Source of the DNA: Bacteroidota bacterium | GTDB taxonomy: Bacteria > Bacteroidota > Bacteroidia > UKL13-3 | Length of the DNA: 64,000 bases | NCBI GenBank assembly: GCA_027491355.1 | Contig: JAIXWI010000022.1 | Coordinates: 1-64,000, forward strand | Reading direction: 5' to 3' | The notes under the pieces: generated by a model | Database searches by the model: none | What the model was told of the DNA's origin: nothing | Seen by the model: only the letters and a program-made list of their open reading frames with translations | Made by a program: the position numbers and the translations under genes | Part shown: piece by piece, positions 1 to 8,700 of the stretch | Position numbering within the stretch: the first letter of the stretch is position 1 | Layout of the letters: each line of letters opens with the position of its first letter

Positions 1-1217
1 TTGGCTTGTGCATTGACCAATTTTGCCCCATCCTTGATAATGCCTCCATGTTCACTTCTTGAACCCACCATGAAACCTGTTACATCTTGTAAAAACACCA
101 ATGGAATTTTTTTCTGGTTGCAATTCATGATAAAATGAGCAGCTTTGTCGGCACTGTCACTGTAAATGACACCGCCTATTTGCATTTCAACAGGGTTATC
201 GGCGGCACTTTGTTTGGGCTTTTTGGCCTTTACAACTTGGCGGTTATTGGCTACAATTCCAACTGCCCAACCATCTATTCTAGCATAGCCGCAAGTAATG
301 GTTTTGCCATAGCCTTCTTTGTAGGCTTCAAAAGAATTAGCATCTACCAAACGTTCAATAATTTCTTGCACATCAAATGGCTTTGCAAAATCGTTGACAG
401 CTAAATATACATCGTCCATTTTCTTAGTGGGTAAAACCGCTTCTACCCTGTTGAATCCTGCTTTTTGACTGGCACCAATTTTCGAGAATATGCTTCTGAT
501 GCGGTCTAAACAGGCCGCATCATTTTCAAATTTATAATCTGTAACCCCACTGATTTCGCAATGGGTTGTTGCACCACCTAAAGTTTCATTGTCAATGTCT
601 TCACCAATGGCTGCTTTTACCAAATACGAACCCGCCAAAAAGATAGAACCTGTTTTGTCAACGATCATGGCTTCATCGCTCATGATGGGTAAATAAGCAC
701 CCCCAGCCACACATGAACCCATTACAGCTGCAATTTGCGTAATGCCTTTGCTACTCATTACAGCATTGTTTCTGAACATGCGTCCAAAATGTTCTTTGTC
801 TGGAAAAATTTCATCCTGCATGGGCAAATAAACCCCAGCACTGTCCACCAAATAAATGATGGGTAAATTATTTTCAATAGCAATTTCTTGTGCCCTCAAA
901 TTTTTCTTTCCAGTGATTGGAAACCAAGCCCCCGCTTTTACAGTTGCATCATTTGCCACCACTACACATTGTACCCCACTCACATAACCTATCACTACTA
1001 CTACTCCACCTGCAGCACATCCTCCATGCTCTTCATACATTTCATAACCAGCGAAGGCACCTATTTCAATGCATTCAGTGTCTTTATCAAGCAAATAGCT
1101 TACACGCTCTCTTGCCAACATTTTGCCTTTTTCTTTTTGTTTAGCAGCAGCTTTGTCTCCTCCACCCTTTTGTTGTTTGGCTAATTTGGCTTGAAAATCG
1201 TTTAAAAGTTCATTCAT
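1..1217 (-). CDS. Acyl-CoA carboxylase beta subunit, methylcrotonyl-CoA carboxylase-like (C-terminus off the left edge)
   Basis: This is a carboxyltransferase (crotonase-fold) subunit of a biotin-dependent acyl-CoA carboxylase, which moves CO2 from carboxybiotin to an acyl-CoA. Reading leftward from the ATG at 1217 (MNELLNDFQAKLAKQQ) there are about 405 open codons to the edge; the family is about 510-540 residues, so the C-terminus is missing. Visible family features are the early KMLARERV segment, a glycine-rich oxyanion region (MGSCVAGGAYLPIMSDE), FLAGSYLVKAAIGE and LGGATTHCEISGVTD. The pattern ‘YLPMQDEIFPD...HFGRMFRNNAVMSSKGI’ resembles methylcrotonyl-CoA carboxylase beta more than propionyl-CoA carboxylase, but substrate cannot be fixed from sequence alone. 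A good promoter lies at 1238-1267. No biotin-carrier subunit is visible in the window. Confidence 0.9.
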   Translation of the reverse strand, partial: MNELLNDFQAKLAKQQKGGGDKAAAKQKEKGKMLARERVSYLLDKDTECIEIGAFAGYEMYEEHGGCAAGGVVVVIGYVSGVQCVVVANDATVKAGAWFPITGKKNLRAQEIAIENNLPIIYLVDSAGVYLPMQDEIFPDKEHFGRMFRNNAVMSSKGITQIAAVMGSCVAGGAYLPIMSDEAMIVDKTGSIFLAGSYLVKAAIGEDIDNETLGGATTHCEISGVTDYKFENDAACLDRIRSIFSKIGASQKAGFNRVEAVLPTKKMDDVYLAVNDFAKPFDVQEIIERLVDANSFEAYKEGYGKTITCGYARIDGWAVGIVANNRQVVKAKKPKQSAADNPVEMQIGGVIYSDSADKAAHFIMNCNQKKIPLVFLQDVTGFMVGSRSEHGGIIKDGAKLVNAQA

Positions 1218-1237
1218 AACACATTCTTTTTTAATCA

Positions 1238-1267
1238 CAAATCTAAAATTAAGCAGACAAAATCAAA
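1238..1267 (-). promoter_or_regulatory. Bacteroidota sigma-A-type promoter for the acyl-CoA carboxylase gene
   Basis: On the minus strand TTTG (1267-1264), an 18-nt spacer and TAGATTTG (1245-1238) match the Bacteroidota -33/-7 consensus TTTG-N19-TAnnTTTG. The predicted start of transcription is about 15 nt before the ATG. Confidence 0.6.
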
Positions 1268-1308
1268 CTGAGTTTGTTACTTCTGTTTTATTGGTTAATT
1301 TTGCTCTT

Positions 1309-1403
1309 GGGTAAGCTCTGTACGACTAGCTCCCTCTAATCCCCCAGGTCTTGATCGAAGCAAGGGCGTGAGGTTGTAGCGGTGCGATGCAGTCGGCTTA
1401 CCC
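1309..1403. repeat. GC-rich structured intergenic element bounded by an 8-bp inverted repeat
   Basis: A GC-rich segment lies in an AT-rich gap. GGGTAAGC at 1309-1316 pairs with GCTTACCC at 1396-1403, and inside it CGACT (1323-1327) pairs with AGTCG (1391-1395). The core contains TTGATCGAAGC and GGTTGTAGCGG. These recall the stem-bounded intergenic elements I remember as frequent in Flavobacteriia and relatives (a ‘TGATNGAAGC ... TTGTAGCGG’ layout); that resemblance is from memory. The plus strand ends in a T-rich run, so it could also act as a terminator. There is no open reading frame in it. Confidence 0.45.
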
Positions 1404-1413
1404 TTTTTTATTC

Positions 1414-3900
1414 CTAAAATTTCAAGAGCAATCTAAAATTCAATCTACGGTTGGTTAAATAATTCGGTACCGCAAAACGATTGGCCTCCACATCTTCCAC
1501 CCATATATAACTAATGGTATTGTTTACACCCAGTATGTTGAACACCTCAATGCCAAACCAAGCCGATTGAATATTCCTCTTTAAAAAGGAATTCCTCTTT
1601 TTCAAATTTTCGTCTATCATCACCTTACTCAAACCAATGTCAACCCTTCTGTAACTTGGCATGCGGTTCAGGTCGTTGTTTCTATTTTGATCCGGAACCC
1701 CAAACGGAAAACCTGTACCATACACCAAATTTAAATTCATTTTGTAACTCTTGTTTCTTCTCAAATAATCTTGAAAATAAATGGCAAACGTAACACGCTG
1801 GTCGGTTAATCGTGGAATGTATTTAGGTGCAACTGGATTGCCCGCTTGGTCTTTTTGACCGCTTACAATTTCTTTGGTATCTAAAATACTGATACTTGCC
1901 CAGCTTTCTGCACCTTTCACAAATTCTCCATTGACCCTTAAATCAAAGCCAGCTGCATACCCATTACTTTGTAAATTTGGCATGTAACGGATGCGCACAT
2001 TGTCTATTTCATAAGGAATTAAATTCGACAATTGCTTGTAATAGGCTTCTGCAATGAATTTAAAAGGACGGTTCCAAGCCTTGAAATTCATGTCTGCACC
2101 TGCTACATAATGCACAGATTTTTGAGCTTGAATATTGGGCTGTAAAACACCTTGGTAATTTCTGAGCTCTCTGTAAAAAGCAGGTTGGTAATACCAGCCG
2201 TATGCAAATTTTAAGAGCCAATCTCTTTTGTATTTAACCGGACCATTGGCAGGGTTCAGTTGTTTGTTGTAATGCCTGTTGGGTTCAAACGATACCTGTG
2301 CTCTGGGGCTTAGTAGCAATTCTTGGTTATAAGTCCAATAGTTTGCTCTTAGGCCATAATTTACTTGTAAATTATTCTGCTTATTGAGGGTCACTGCATT
2401 TTGCACATAGCCATTGAAACGACTCGAATTCAATTGCAATCGGGTACTTAAAAAACTATTCAACTCAAAGATTGAATCATTTACCAATGGTGGCCTAGAA
2501 AAACCGGCCGAGTCATCGTAATGCCATTCGTGTAAGCGATCGGCTATTTGTTCAAATTGCATGCCTATACCCCATTGCAATTGCCCTTTGGCATGTGTGT
2601 AAGTACCTCTGTGAGACAATTGGTTTACCTGGGCTTGGACATAGTTCCTGGCATTGCTAATGAAATAGCCTACCCCTTTTAAATTTCTAGCTCTGGCAAA
2701 ATTATCGGAGCCCATATTGGTTTCAATGTCACTGAGTCTGTAGGCCCCTTCTACTGTAAATACTTCGCTCTCATTTGAAAAATAAGAAGAGGCAATCAAT
2801 TTCAATTGGGTCTTTAAATTGGGCTTGTACACCAAACTGGCAGCATGCATGGTGGTTTGGTAAGACATCAAATCGGCACCTTCAAAAAATATCTGCAATT
2901 GGTAGGCCGCTTTCACGGTTCCAAATACTGTTTCTCTGTTTTGTGGGATGAAGAAATAGTCGTTTTGGGCATAGCTTCCCAAGTAGGATAAACTCAGGTT
3001 GTCTTTGAGGTGATAGGTCAACAATAGTTGCACATCAGAAAAACTTGGTCGGTAATCGCCTTTGGTATCTAAAGAACCTATGACATAGCTATTGTTCCAA
3101 TACCTGGCACCTAGTAAATAAGTAAATTTATAGTTTTTTGAAGCCCCCTCTAAATGCGCCATCACACCCATCAAACTCGAATTAGCAGATGCTGCAAATT
3201 TCTTTGGGTCTTTGTACTTAATATCTAACACACTGCTCATTTTATCGCCATACCTTGCTTCGAACCCACCTGCCGAAAATTTTACTTGTTGAACCAATTC
3301 GCTATGTATAAAACTCAAGCCTTCTTGTTGACCCGAACGAGGCAGAAATGGACGGTAAATTTCAATGTCATTGACATAAATTAAATTCTCATCAAAATTA
3401 CCTCCACGCACATTGTATTGGGCACTGAGTTCGTTGTTGGAGCTGACGCCCGGAAGTGTACTTAAAATCTTTTCAAAACTGCCACTCACATTTGGCAAAG
3501 TAGCTGATTTTTTGGGGTCAATGGTATAGGTAGATGCTTTGCCTCGGTCTATTTCTTCGGTAAAAACAAACTGATCTAAGGACAATCCATTGCCCATGAG
3601 TATAGACAATTCATAGACCTGACCCTTTGCCAATGCTGGTATACTCAATTTTAGGGAAGGTCTACCTACATAAGAGGCAACCAATTCATACACTTGACCT
3701 GCATTAACTTTGAGCTGAAAAAAACCATTCTGCTCCGATAAGGTATTTTGCGTTTGTCCAACTAATTGGATATTGACATCGGCTAATTTTTGACCACTGG
3801 AATCTGCTACATAGCCCCTGATAATTGCTTCTTGCGCAAATGCCAGCTGGGTTAAACAGAAAAAACCAATGAGTACATACCAATACCTATTCATGAACAA
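1414..3900 (-). CDS. TonB-dependent outer-membrane receptor with carboxypeptidase-regulatory-like N-domain
   Basis: This is an outer-membrane beta-barrel receptor of 828 residues that imports an unknown ligand using TonB energy. Order: signal peptide (1-22, ending LAFAQ), a carboxypeptidase-regulatory-like beta-sandwich (about 24-110), a plug domain (about 130-230, with NVRGGNFDENLIYVNDIEIYRP and FSAGGFEARYGDKMSSVLDI), then a long barrel ending in a terminal aromatic (LLLKF). It is a single-gene unit with no SusD-like lipoprotein neighbour, so it is not a SusCD pair. It has its own promoter at 3939-3969. The substrate is unknown. Confidence 0.92.
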   Translation of the reverse strand: MFMNRYWYVLIGFFCLTQLAFAQEAIIRGYVADSSGQKLADVNIQLVGQTQNTLSEQNGFFQLKVNAGQVYELVASYVGRPSLKLSIPALAKGQVYELSILMGNGLSLDQFVFTEEIDRGKASTYTIDPKKSATLPNVSGSFEKILSTLPGVSSNNELSAQYNVRGGNFDENLIYVNDIEIYRPFLPRSGQQEGLSFIHSELVQQVKFSAGGFEARYGDKMSSVLDIKYKDPKKFAASANSSLMGVMAHLEGASKNYKFTYLLGARYWNNSYVIGSLDTKGDYRPSFSDVQLLLTYHLKDNLSLSYLGSYAQNDYFFIPQNRETVFGTVKAAYQLQIFFEGADLMSYQTTMHAASLVYKPNLKTQLKLIASSYFSNESEVFTVEGAYRLSDIETNMGSDNFARARNLKGVGYFISNARNYVQAQVNQLSHRGTYTHAKGQLQWGIGMQFEQIADRLHEWHYDDSAGFSRPPLVNDSIFELNSFLSTRLQLNSSRFNGYVQNAVTLNKQNNLQVNYGLRANYWTYNQELLLSPRAQVSFEPNRHYNKQLNPANGPVKYKRDWLLKFAYGWYYQPAFYRELRNYQGVLQPNIQAQKSVHYVAGADMNFKAWNRPFKFIAEAYYKQLSNLIPYEIDNVRIRYMPNLQSNGYAAGFDLRVNGEFVKGAESWASISILDTKEIVSGQKDQAGNPVAPKYIPRLTDQRVTFAIYFQDYLRRNKSYKMNLNLVYGTGFPFGVPDQNRNNDLNRMPSYRRVDIGLSKVMIDENLKKRNSFLKRNIQSAWFGIEVFNILGVNNTISYIWVEDVEANRFAVPNYLTNRRLNFRLLLKF

Positions 3901-3938
3901 TACTTAACGAAACACTTTGCGGTTTCTTATGTGCTATA

Positions 3939-3969
3939 CAAGGTTAATAGATTCTTTGTCGGAAACAAA
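3939..3969 (-). promoter_or_regulatory. Promoter for the TonB receptor gene
   Basis: Minus-strand TTTG (3969-3966), a 19-nt spacer and TAACCTTG (3946-3939), one mismatch from TAnnTTTG. It is placed about 40 nt before the start codon. Confidence 0.45.
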
Positions 3970-3983
3970 ATAAAGCAACAGCA

Positions 3984-4646
3984 CTATGATATGGCTTTCA
4001 AATCCGCAATGGCTTGGGTTGGATTGGCTGCACCAAATACATAGTTACCTGCCACCAATACATCTGCACCTGCAGCTATGAGCTCTTTGGCAGTTTGTTC
4101 ATTTACGCCACCATCTATTTCAATCAAGCAAGCCGCTTGTTTGCTATTGATCAATGTTTTGAGTGCAGCACATTTTTGAACCGTTTGTTTGATGAATTTT
4201 TGACCACCAAAACCCGGATTGACACCCATTAAACAGACCAAATCAATGTCTTCAATTAGGTCTTCTAACAAACTGATTGAGGTATGTGGATTAACGGCTA
4301 CTCCAGCCTTCATACCTAATTCTTTGATGGCATGAATGGTTCTATGTAAATGCGTACAAGCCTCAATGTGCACGGTTAACACTTCAGCACCCACTGCTTT
4401 AAAATCGGCCAAGTAACGATCAGGATCTACAATCATCAAATGCACATCCAATGGCTTGGTTGCATACTTTTGAATGGCTTTGATAACAGGAAATCCAAAT
4501 GAAATATTCGGAACAAAAACACCGTCCATCACATCTACATGGAACCACTCCGCTTGGCTTTGGTTCACCATTTCAATGTCATTTTTTAAGTTGGCAAAAT
4601 CGGCAGAAAGAATGGAAGGGGCTATGATGGTATTTTGATGAGGCAT
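3984..4646 (-). CDS. rpe: Ribulose-phosphate 3-epimerase
   Basis: Interconverts ribulose-5-phosphate and xylulose-5-phosphate in the pentose phosphate pathway. The 220-residue length is normal for this TIM-barrel family. Hallmarks in order are APSILSADFANL, FHVDVMDGVFVPNISFG with metal-binding His and catalytic Asp, DVHLMI, MGVNPGFGGQKF, and EIDGGVN with the second catalytic Asp. It is co-directional with the atp genes upstream but separated from them by a terminator, so it is probably its own unit. A -7-like TATATTTG lies on the minus strand at 4676-4669. Confidence 0.96.
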   Translation of the reverse strand: MPHQNTIIAPSILSADFANLKNDIEMVNQSQAEWFHVDVMDGVFVPNISFGFPVIKAIQKYATKPLDVHLMIVDPDRYLADFKAVGAEVLTVHIEACTHLHRTIHAIKELGMKAGVAVNPHTSISLLEDLIEDIDLVCLMGVNPGFGGQKFIKQTVQKCAALKTLINSKQAACLIEIDGGVNEQTAKELIAAGADVLVAGNYVFGAANPTQAIADLKAIS

Positions 4647-4672
4647 TGTTTGGTAATTGATTTGATTTCAAA

Positions 4673-4712
4673 TATAAAAAAAATGGCGCTCTGGAATCAG
4701 GGCGCCACTTTT
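4673..4712 (-). terminator. Intrinsic terminator after atpDC
   Basis: Stem TGGCGC (4684-4689) with GCGCCA (4702-4707) around a 12-nt loop, followed on the minus strand by eight T residues from 4683 downward. It lies 20 nt after the atpC stop codon. Confidence 0.75.
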
Positions 4713-4728
4713 TAAAAAATTATTTTCA

Positions 4729-4959
4729 TTAAGCCAGCACAATAATGCGGTTGTTCAACACTTCAACCAAACCACCATGAATGGCAATTTCTTGTTTCCC
4801 TGTTGCTGTTTCTACCACAATATTTCCTTTTTCCAAACTAGATATCAAGGCTGCGTGCGATTCTAAAACTTGGAATTTACCTTTACTACCAGGAAGTGTA
4901 ACTGCAGTTACTTCTCCGTTGAATAAATTTTTGTCTGCTGTAATAATATCTAAATGCAT
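4729..4959 (-). CDS. atpC: F1Fo ATP synthase epsilon subunit, short form
   Basis: Epsilon subunit of the F1 central stalk. At 76 residues it contains only the N-terminal beta-sandwich (MHLDIITADKNLFNGEVTAVTLPG...); the C-terminal inhibitory helical hairpin of the ~135-residue enterobacterial protein is absent. This short form is usual in Bacteroidota. It follows atpD by 9 nt and must be cotranscribed with it. The other atp genes (B, E, F, H, A, G) are not in this window; a split atpDC pair is also typical of the phylum. Confidence 0.93.
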   Translation of the reverse strand: MHLDIITADKNLFNGEVTAVTLPGSKGKFQVLESHAALISSLEKGNIVVETATGKQEIAIHGGLVEVLNNRIIVLA

Positions 4960-4968
4960 AGTTCTGTT

Positions 4969-6498
<1,530 letters not shown>

Positions 6499-6508
6499 TT
6501 AAGTGCGG

Positions 6509-6538
6509 CAAAATTAGTACTTATCGGCTAATTTCAAA
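6509..6538 (-). promoter_or_regulatory. Promoter for atpDC
   Basis: Minus-strand TTTG (6538-6535), an 18-nt spacer and TAATTTTG (6516-6509) match the Bacteroidota consensus exactly. A leader of about 30 nt is predicted. Confidence 0.7.
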
Positions 6539-6613
6539 TGTTTTATTCAACTTATTTTCAAAACTGCGATAATGAGGGACTTACATTCCAAATGCAGCCC
6601 ACATGGCTTTTTG

Positions 6614-7135
6614 TTAATCTTTGATAAACAATGCTTTTAATTCGGTGGCTTCATCTGGTTGCATTTTGCCTGCCAATATCAAGCGCAATTGCCTACGTCT
6701 GAGCGCCCCATCGAACCTTTTTCTTTCTTCCTCGGTTTGCGGTTCAATGCCAGGCGTTTTCAATGGCGAGCCATTTCTGTCTAGTGCAACGAAGGTATAA
6801 TAAGCCTCATTGCTCAAAAACTTCTCACCAGTTGGAATATTCTCAGCCCAAACTTTGATATACACCTCCATCGATGTATTGAAAGCCCTAGAAACTTCGG
6901 CTTGCAATGTCACCACATCACCTAATTTGATTGATTTTCCGAAGCTTACGCTGTCAACTGAGGCAGTTACCACAATTTTTTGCGAATGTTTTTGTGCAGC
7001 AATAGCCGCAGCAATATCCATCCAATGCAACAACCTACCCCCCATTAAATTGTTGAGGGTATTGGTATCATTGGGCAAAACCATCTCATTCATAACCGTT
7101 CTAGAATCGGCCGGATGTTTAATTGTTGAATTCAT
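6614..7135 (-). CDS. Acyl-CoA thioesterase, hotdog fold (YciA/ACOT-like)
   Basis: Predicted hydrolase of acyl-CoA thioesters, 173 residues. The hotdog signature is clear: NTLNNLMGGRLLHWMDIAAAIAA holds the catalytic acidic residue, followed by VVTASVDSVSFGKSIKLGDVV and SNEAYYTFVALD. The frame is open further upstream to 7258, but that extension is low-complexity Phe/Tyr/Asn-rich sequence with no family similarity. The ATG at 7135 fits the family start. A perfect TACCTTTG box ends only 4 nt before this ATG, implying a leaderless mRNA. Confidence 0.9.
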   Translation of the reverse strand: MNSTIKHPADSRTVMNEMVLPNDTNTLNNLMGGRLLHWMDIAAAIAAQKHSQKIVVTASVDSVSFGKSIKLGDVVTLQAEVSRAFNTSMEVYIKVWAENIPTGEKFLSNEAYYTFVALDRNGSPLKTPGIEPQTEEERKRFDGALRRRQLRLILAGKMQPDEATELKALFIKD

Positions 7136-7139
7136 GACA

Positions 7140-7147
7140 CAAAGGTA
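7140..7147 (-). promoter_or_regulatory. -7 promoter box abutting the thioesterase start codon
   Basis: TACCTTTG on the minus strand (7147-7140) matches TAnnTTTG and ends 4 nt before the ATG at 7135. No good TTTG is seen 18-20 nt upstream, so the site rests on the -7 box only. Confidence 0.4.
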
Positions 7148-7248
7148 AGGGGATTTGGGAGAATGGGGGAGATGAAAAGTTTTATTGAAGATGATTATTT
7201 GATGATATATATGAATAAAATTATTATTGTAATAATAACATAAATAAA

Positions 7249-7572
7249 ATGGAAACACCCATTATTCAAGAATTTGATTACATAAATACATCAGAATTGA
7301 TTAAATCGTTTTTCAAAAACTATAAATATCCAATAGTAAAGAATTGGAATATTGCAATTTATAAACAAGACTTCACTGGAAATTGGACTACCTTTATGGA
7401 GTTGATGCATTATGGTGACACACGTATTCCATTCAAATATTTTTCAAATCCAGACACAAATAAAAAAATATATAGACCAAATGGGAAATATGGCGTCCCT
7501 CTTAGACATGAATACATCGCTCATATTATGCAGATTCATCATGTCAAAAAAATCAAAATAGTCTTAAAATGA
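7249..7572 (+). CDS. Hypothetical protein, 107 residues
   Basis: I do not recognise this protein. It is basic and rich in Tyr, Asn, Ile and Lys, has no signal peptide or membrane segment, and ends in a Lys-rich HHVKKIKIVLK tail. Support for a real gene: an ATG start, 107 uninterrupted codons in very AT-rich DNA, and a strong hairpin terminator 7 nt after its stop. It is divergent from the thioesterase gene and is the first gene of the accessory island. Confidence 0.5.
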   Translation: METPIIQEFDYINTSELIKSFFKNYKYPIVKNWNIAIYKQDFTGNWTTFMELMHYGDTRIPFKYFSNPDTNKKIYRPNGKYGVPLRHEYIAHIMQIHHVKKIKIVLK

Positions 7573-7578
7573 TAATTA

Positions 7579-7620
7579 GAAACGATAAAGGCGCCAGCTT
7601 GCTAGCGCCTTTATCGTTTC
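7579..7620. terminator. Bidirectional hairpin terminator
   Basis: A perfect 16-bp inverted repeat: GAAACGATAAAGGCGC at 7579-7594 pairs with GCGCCTTTATCGTTTC at 7605-7620, and three further pairs form inside the loop. It lies between two convergent genes ending at 7572 and 7640. Confidence 0.75.
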
Positions 7621-7639
7621 TATATTCTGCTCAAAACAA

Positions 7640-8143
7640 TTATTTCCTCCCTCTTTTCTTGTTCATCAATGGATATTTAAGTTTGTTTCGGTCAAGAAAA
7701 TCATAAATAGTGTCCTCCAATGCCTGGGGATTGGGATTTTCGGTATAGAGCACCTTGAATTTTTTAACCTCCAATTCATTCATGATGATGTTCCAATAGT
7801 TTGCACGTTTGATATCTTTTAAGTTTCTACTACTTTCTGAAACCACATTGTTGATTCTGCCATTTAAACCTTGTTTAATGAGTTTGCCATTGGCTGTTAC
7901 CCCACCAGCTTTTCCAAAATAGAGTAGCTCATAATTCATATTATTTAATTGATAATTCAAATGCGCTTCTTTGGAGCTACTCACTGCTTTTGAATTTTGT
8001 GTAAAAACCAAATACAGGCCTGGCTTTTCAGGTACTGTTTTGGTTTGCTCTTTTAAATGCCTAACTGGATGGCTGGTATTGCTCGTGAATTCAAAATTAT
8101 TTGCGCCATTGTTTTGAATGAGCTTGTTTAAGAGTTGTATCAT
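7640..8143 (-). CDS. GIY-YIG-like nuclease-domain protein
   Basis: Predicted small endonuclease-like protein of 167 residues. The GIY-YIG core elements appear in order: GLY at 42-44 (for GIY), YFG in LLYFGKAGG at 75-77 (for YIG), Arg96 in LNGRI (the usual catalytic Arg), Glu143 in ALEDTIY (the usual metal-binding Glu), and Asn161 in a basic PLMNKKRGRK tail. I chose the ATG at 8143; the frame is open to 8257, but that would read through a strong hairpin and into the preceding gene. It lies just downstream of a ScoMcrA-head-like small gene, and such domains accompany restriction nucleases elsewhere. Function as a restriction or repair nuclease is inference. Confidence 0.6.
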   Translation of the reverse strand: MIQLLNKLIQNNGANNFEFTSNTSHPVRHLKEQTKTVPEKPGLYLVFTQNSKAVSSSKEAHLNYQLNNMNYELLYFGKAGGVTANGKLIKQGLNGRINNVVSESSRNLKDIKRANYWNIIMNELEVKKFKVLYTENPNPQALEDTIYDFLDRNKLKYPLMNKKRGRK

Positions 8144-8197
8144 AAAATGTGTTTTTTGGTTTTTAAAATTTAAATAACAAGGAAAAATTAGGGGTAG

Positions 8198-8232
8198 ACT
8201 TTGTCCAAAACGCCTTGCGTTTTGGACAAAGT
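8198..8232. terminator. Perfect 16-bp hairpin with a 3-nt loop
   Basis: ACTTTGTCCAAAACGC at 8198-8213 pairs with GCGTTTTGGACAAAGT at 8217-8232 around the loop CTT. It starts 6 nt after the stop of the 82-residue gene and precedes the GIY-YIG-like gene. No T-run follows, so termination or mRNA 3'-end protection are both possible. Confidence 0.55.
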
Positions 8233-8237
8233 ATCTA

Positions 8238-8486
8238 TTACCTAACAAAAGGAACAATGGTAAATCCTAATTTTACCAATACCGATTCTGCTTCAGTAGT
8301 CACAAAAGTTTTTGTCATTTCTTGCTTATTGGCAATTTCATAAGCGACACGAATAACCTCCTTTACAGGGTACATTTTTTCGGCATACAATACAGCTTTG
8401 GTTCTGTAATCAAATTTTGGAGCCAAATTTGTTTTTTTAATTTGGTCGATTGCTTTTTTGACGTGGATTGGATTGATGTTGTTCAT
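8238..8486 (-). CDS. Small protein resembling the ScoMcrA N-terminal head domain
   Basis: 82-residue soluble protein. Its layout (HVKKAIDQIKKT..., then MYPVKEVIRVAYEIANKQ, then TTEAESVLVKLGFTIV) resembles the ‘YPPKxVxxLA ... FSGGxxxxxxLxxLGFxV’ domain found at the N-terminus of ScoMcrA-type and other McrA/HNH restriction enzymes. Here the usual Gly-Gly is replaced by Thr-Thr-Glu. It stands alone rather than fused to a nuclease, and a GIY-YIG-like nuclease gene follows 95 nt downstream, so the two may form a split two-subunit enzyme. Domain assignment is by motif recall; function is inference. Confidence 0.5.
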   Translation of the reverse strand: MNNINPIHVKKAIDQIKKTNLAPKFDYRTKAVLYAEKMYPVKEVIRVAYEIANKQEMTKTFVTTEAESVLVKLGFTIVPFVR

Positions 8487-8613
8487 ATGTGTTTTGAAAT
8501 TGTTTTAATTGTTAATGGCGCCGAAAAAATTCAGACAAAACGAAAAAATGAAAAATGTATTGGGTTGGGGTATAGAAGACCTAGACAATGGCTATAGTTA
8601 GCAATTGATGCAA

Positions 8614-8621
8614 CAAAGGTA
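8614..8621 (-). promoter_or_regulatory. Possible -7 promoter box for the ScoMcrA-head-like gene
   Basis: TACCTTTG on the minus strand (8621-8614) matches TAnnTTTG. The nearest TTTG upstream is 24 nt away, longer than the usual 19, so support is partial. It would separate the two small genes from the AAA+ unit upstream. Confidence 0.3.
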
Positions 8622-8650
8622 AAATGAAGAATTGCAAGTTTACTGCAAAG

Positions 8651-8691
8651 TGCGGTTTATCGCGGCAACTTCGTTGCCGCGATAAACCGCA
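8651..8691. terminator. Perfect 19-bp hairpin with a 3-nt loop after the AAA+ gene
   Basis: TGCGGTTTATCGCGGCAAC at 8651-8669 pairs perfectly with 8673-8691 around the loop TTC. It is much more GC-rich than its surroundings and lies 9 nt after the stop of the AAA+ ATPase gene. There is no T-run. Confidence 0.6.
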
Positions 8692-8700
8692 AACCAAAAC

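Noticed and set aside
888..1184. Plus-strand open frames across the acyl-CoA carboxylase gene
   Set aside because: They are antisense to a clear family member and their translations show no family features.
7136..7258. Extended start of the acyl-CoA thioesterase
   Set aside because: The extra 41 residues are Phe/Tyr/Asn-rich and outside the family; the promoter box at 7140-7147 lies inside it.
8144..8257. Extended start of the GIY-YIG-like gene
   Set aside because: It would read through a 16-bp hairpin and overlap the preceding gene; the ATG at 8143 fits better.
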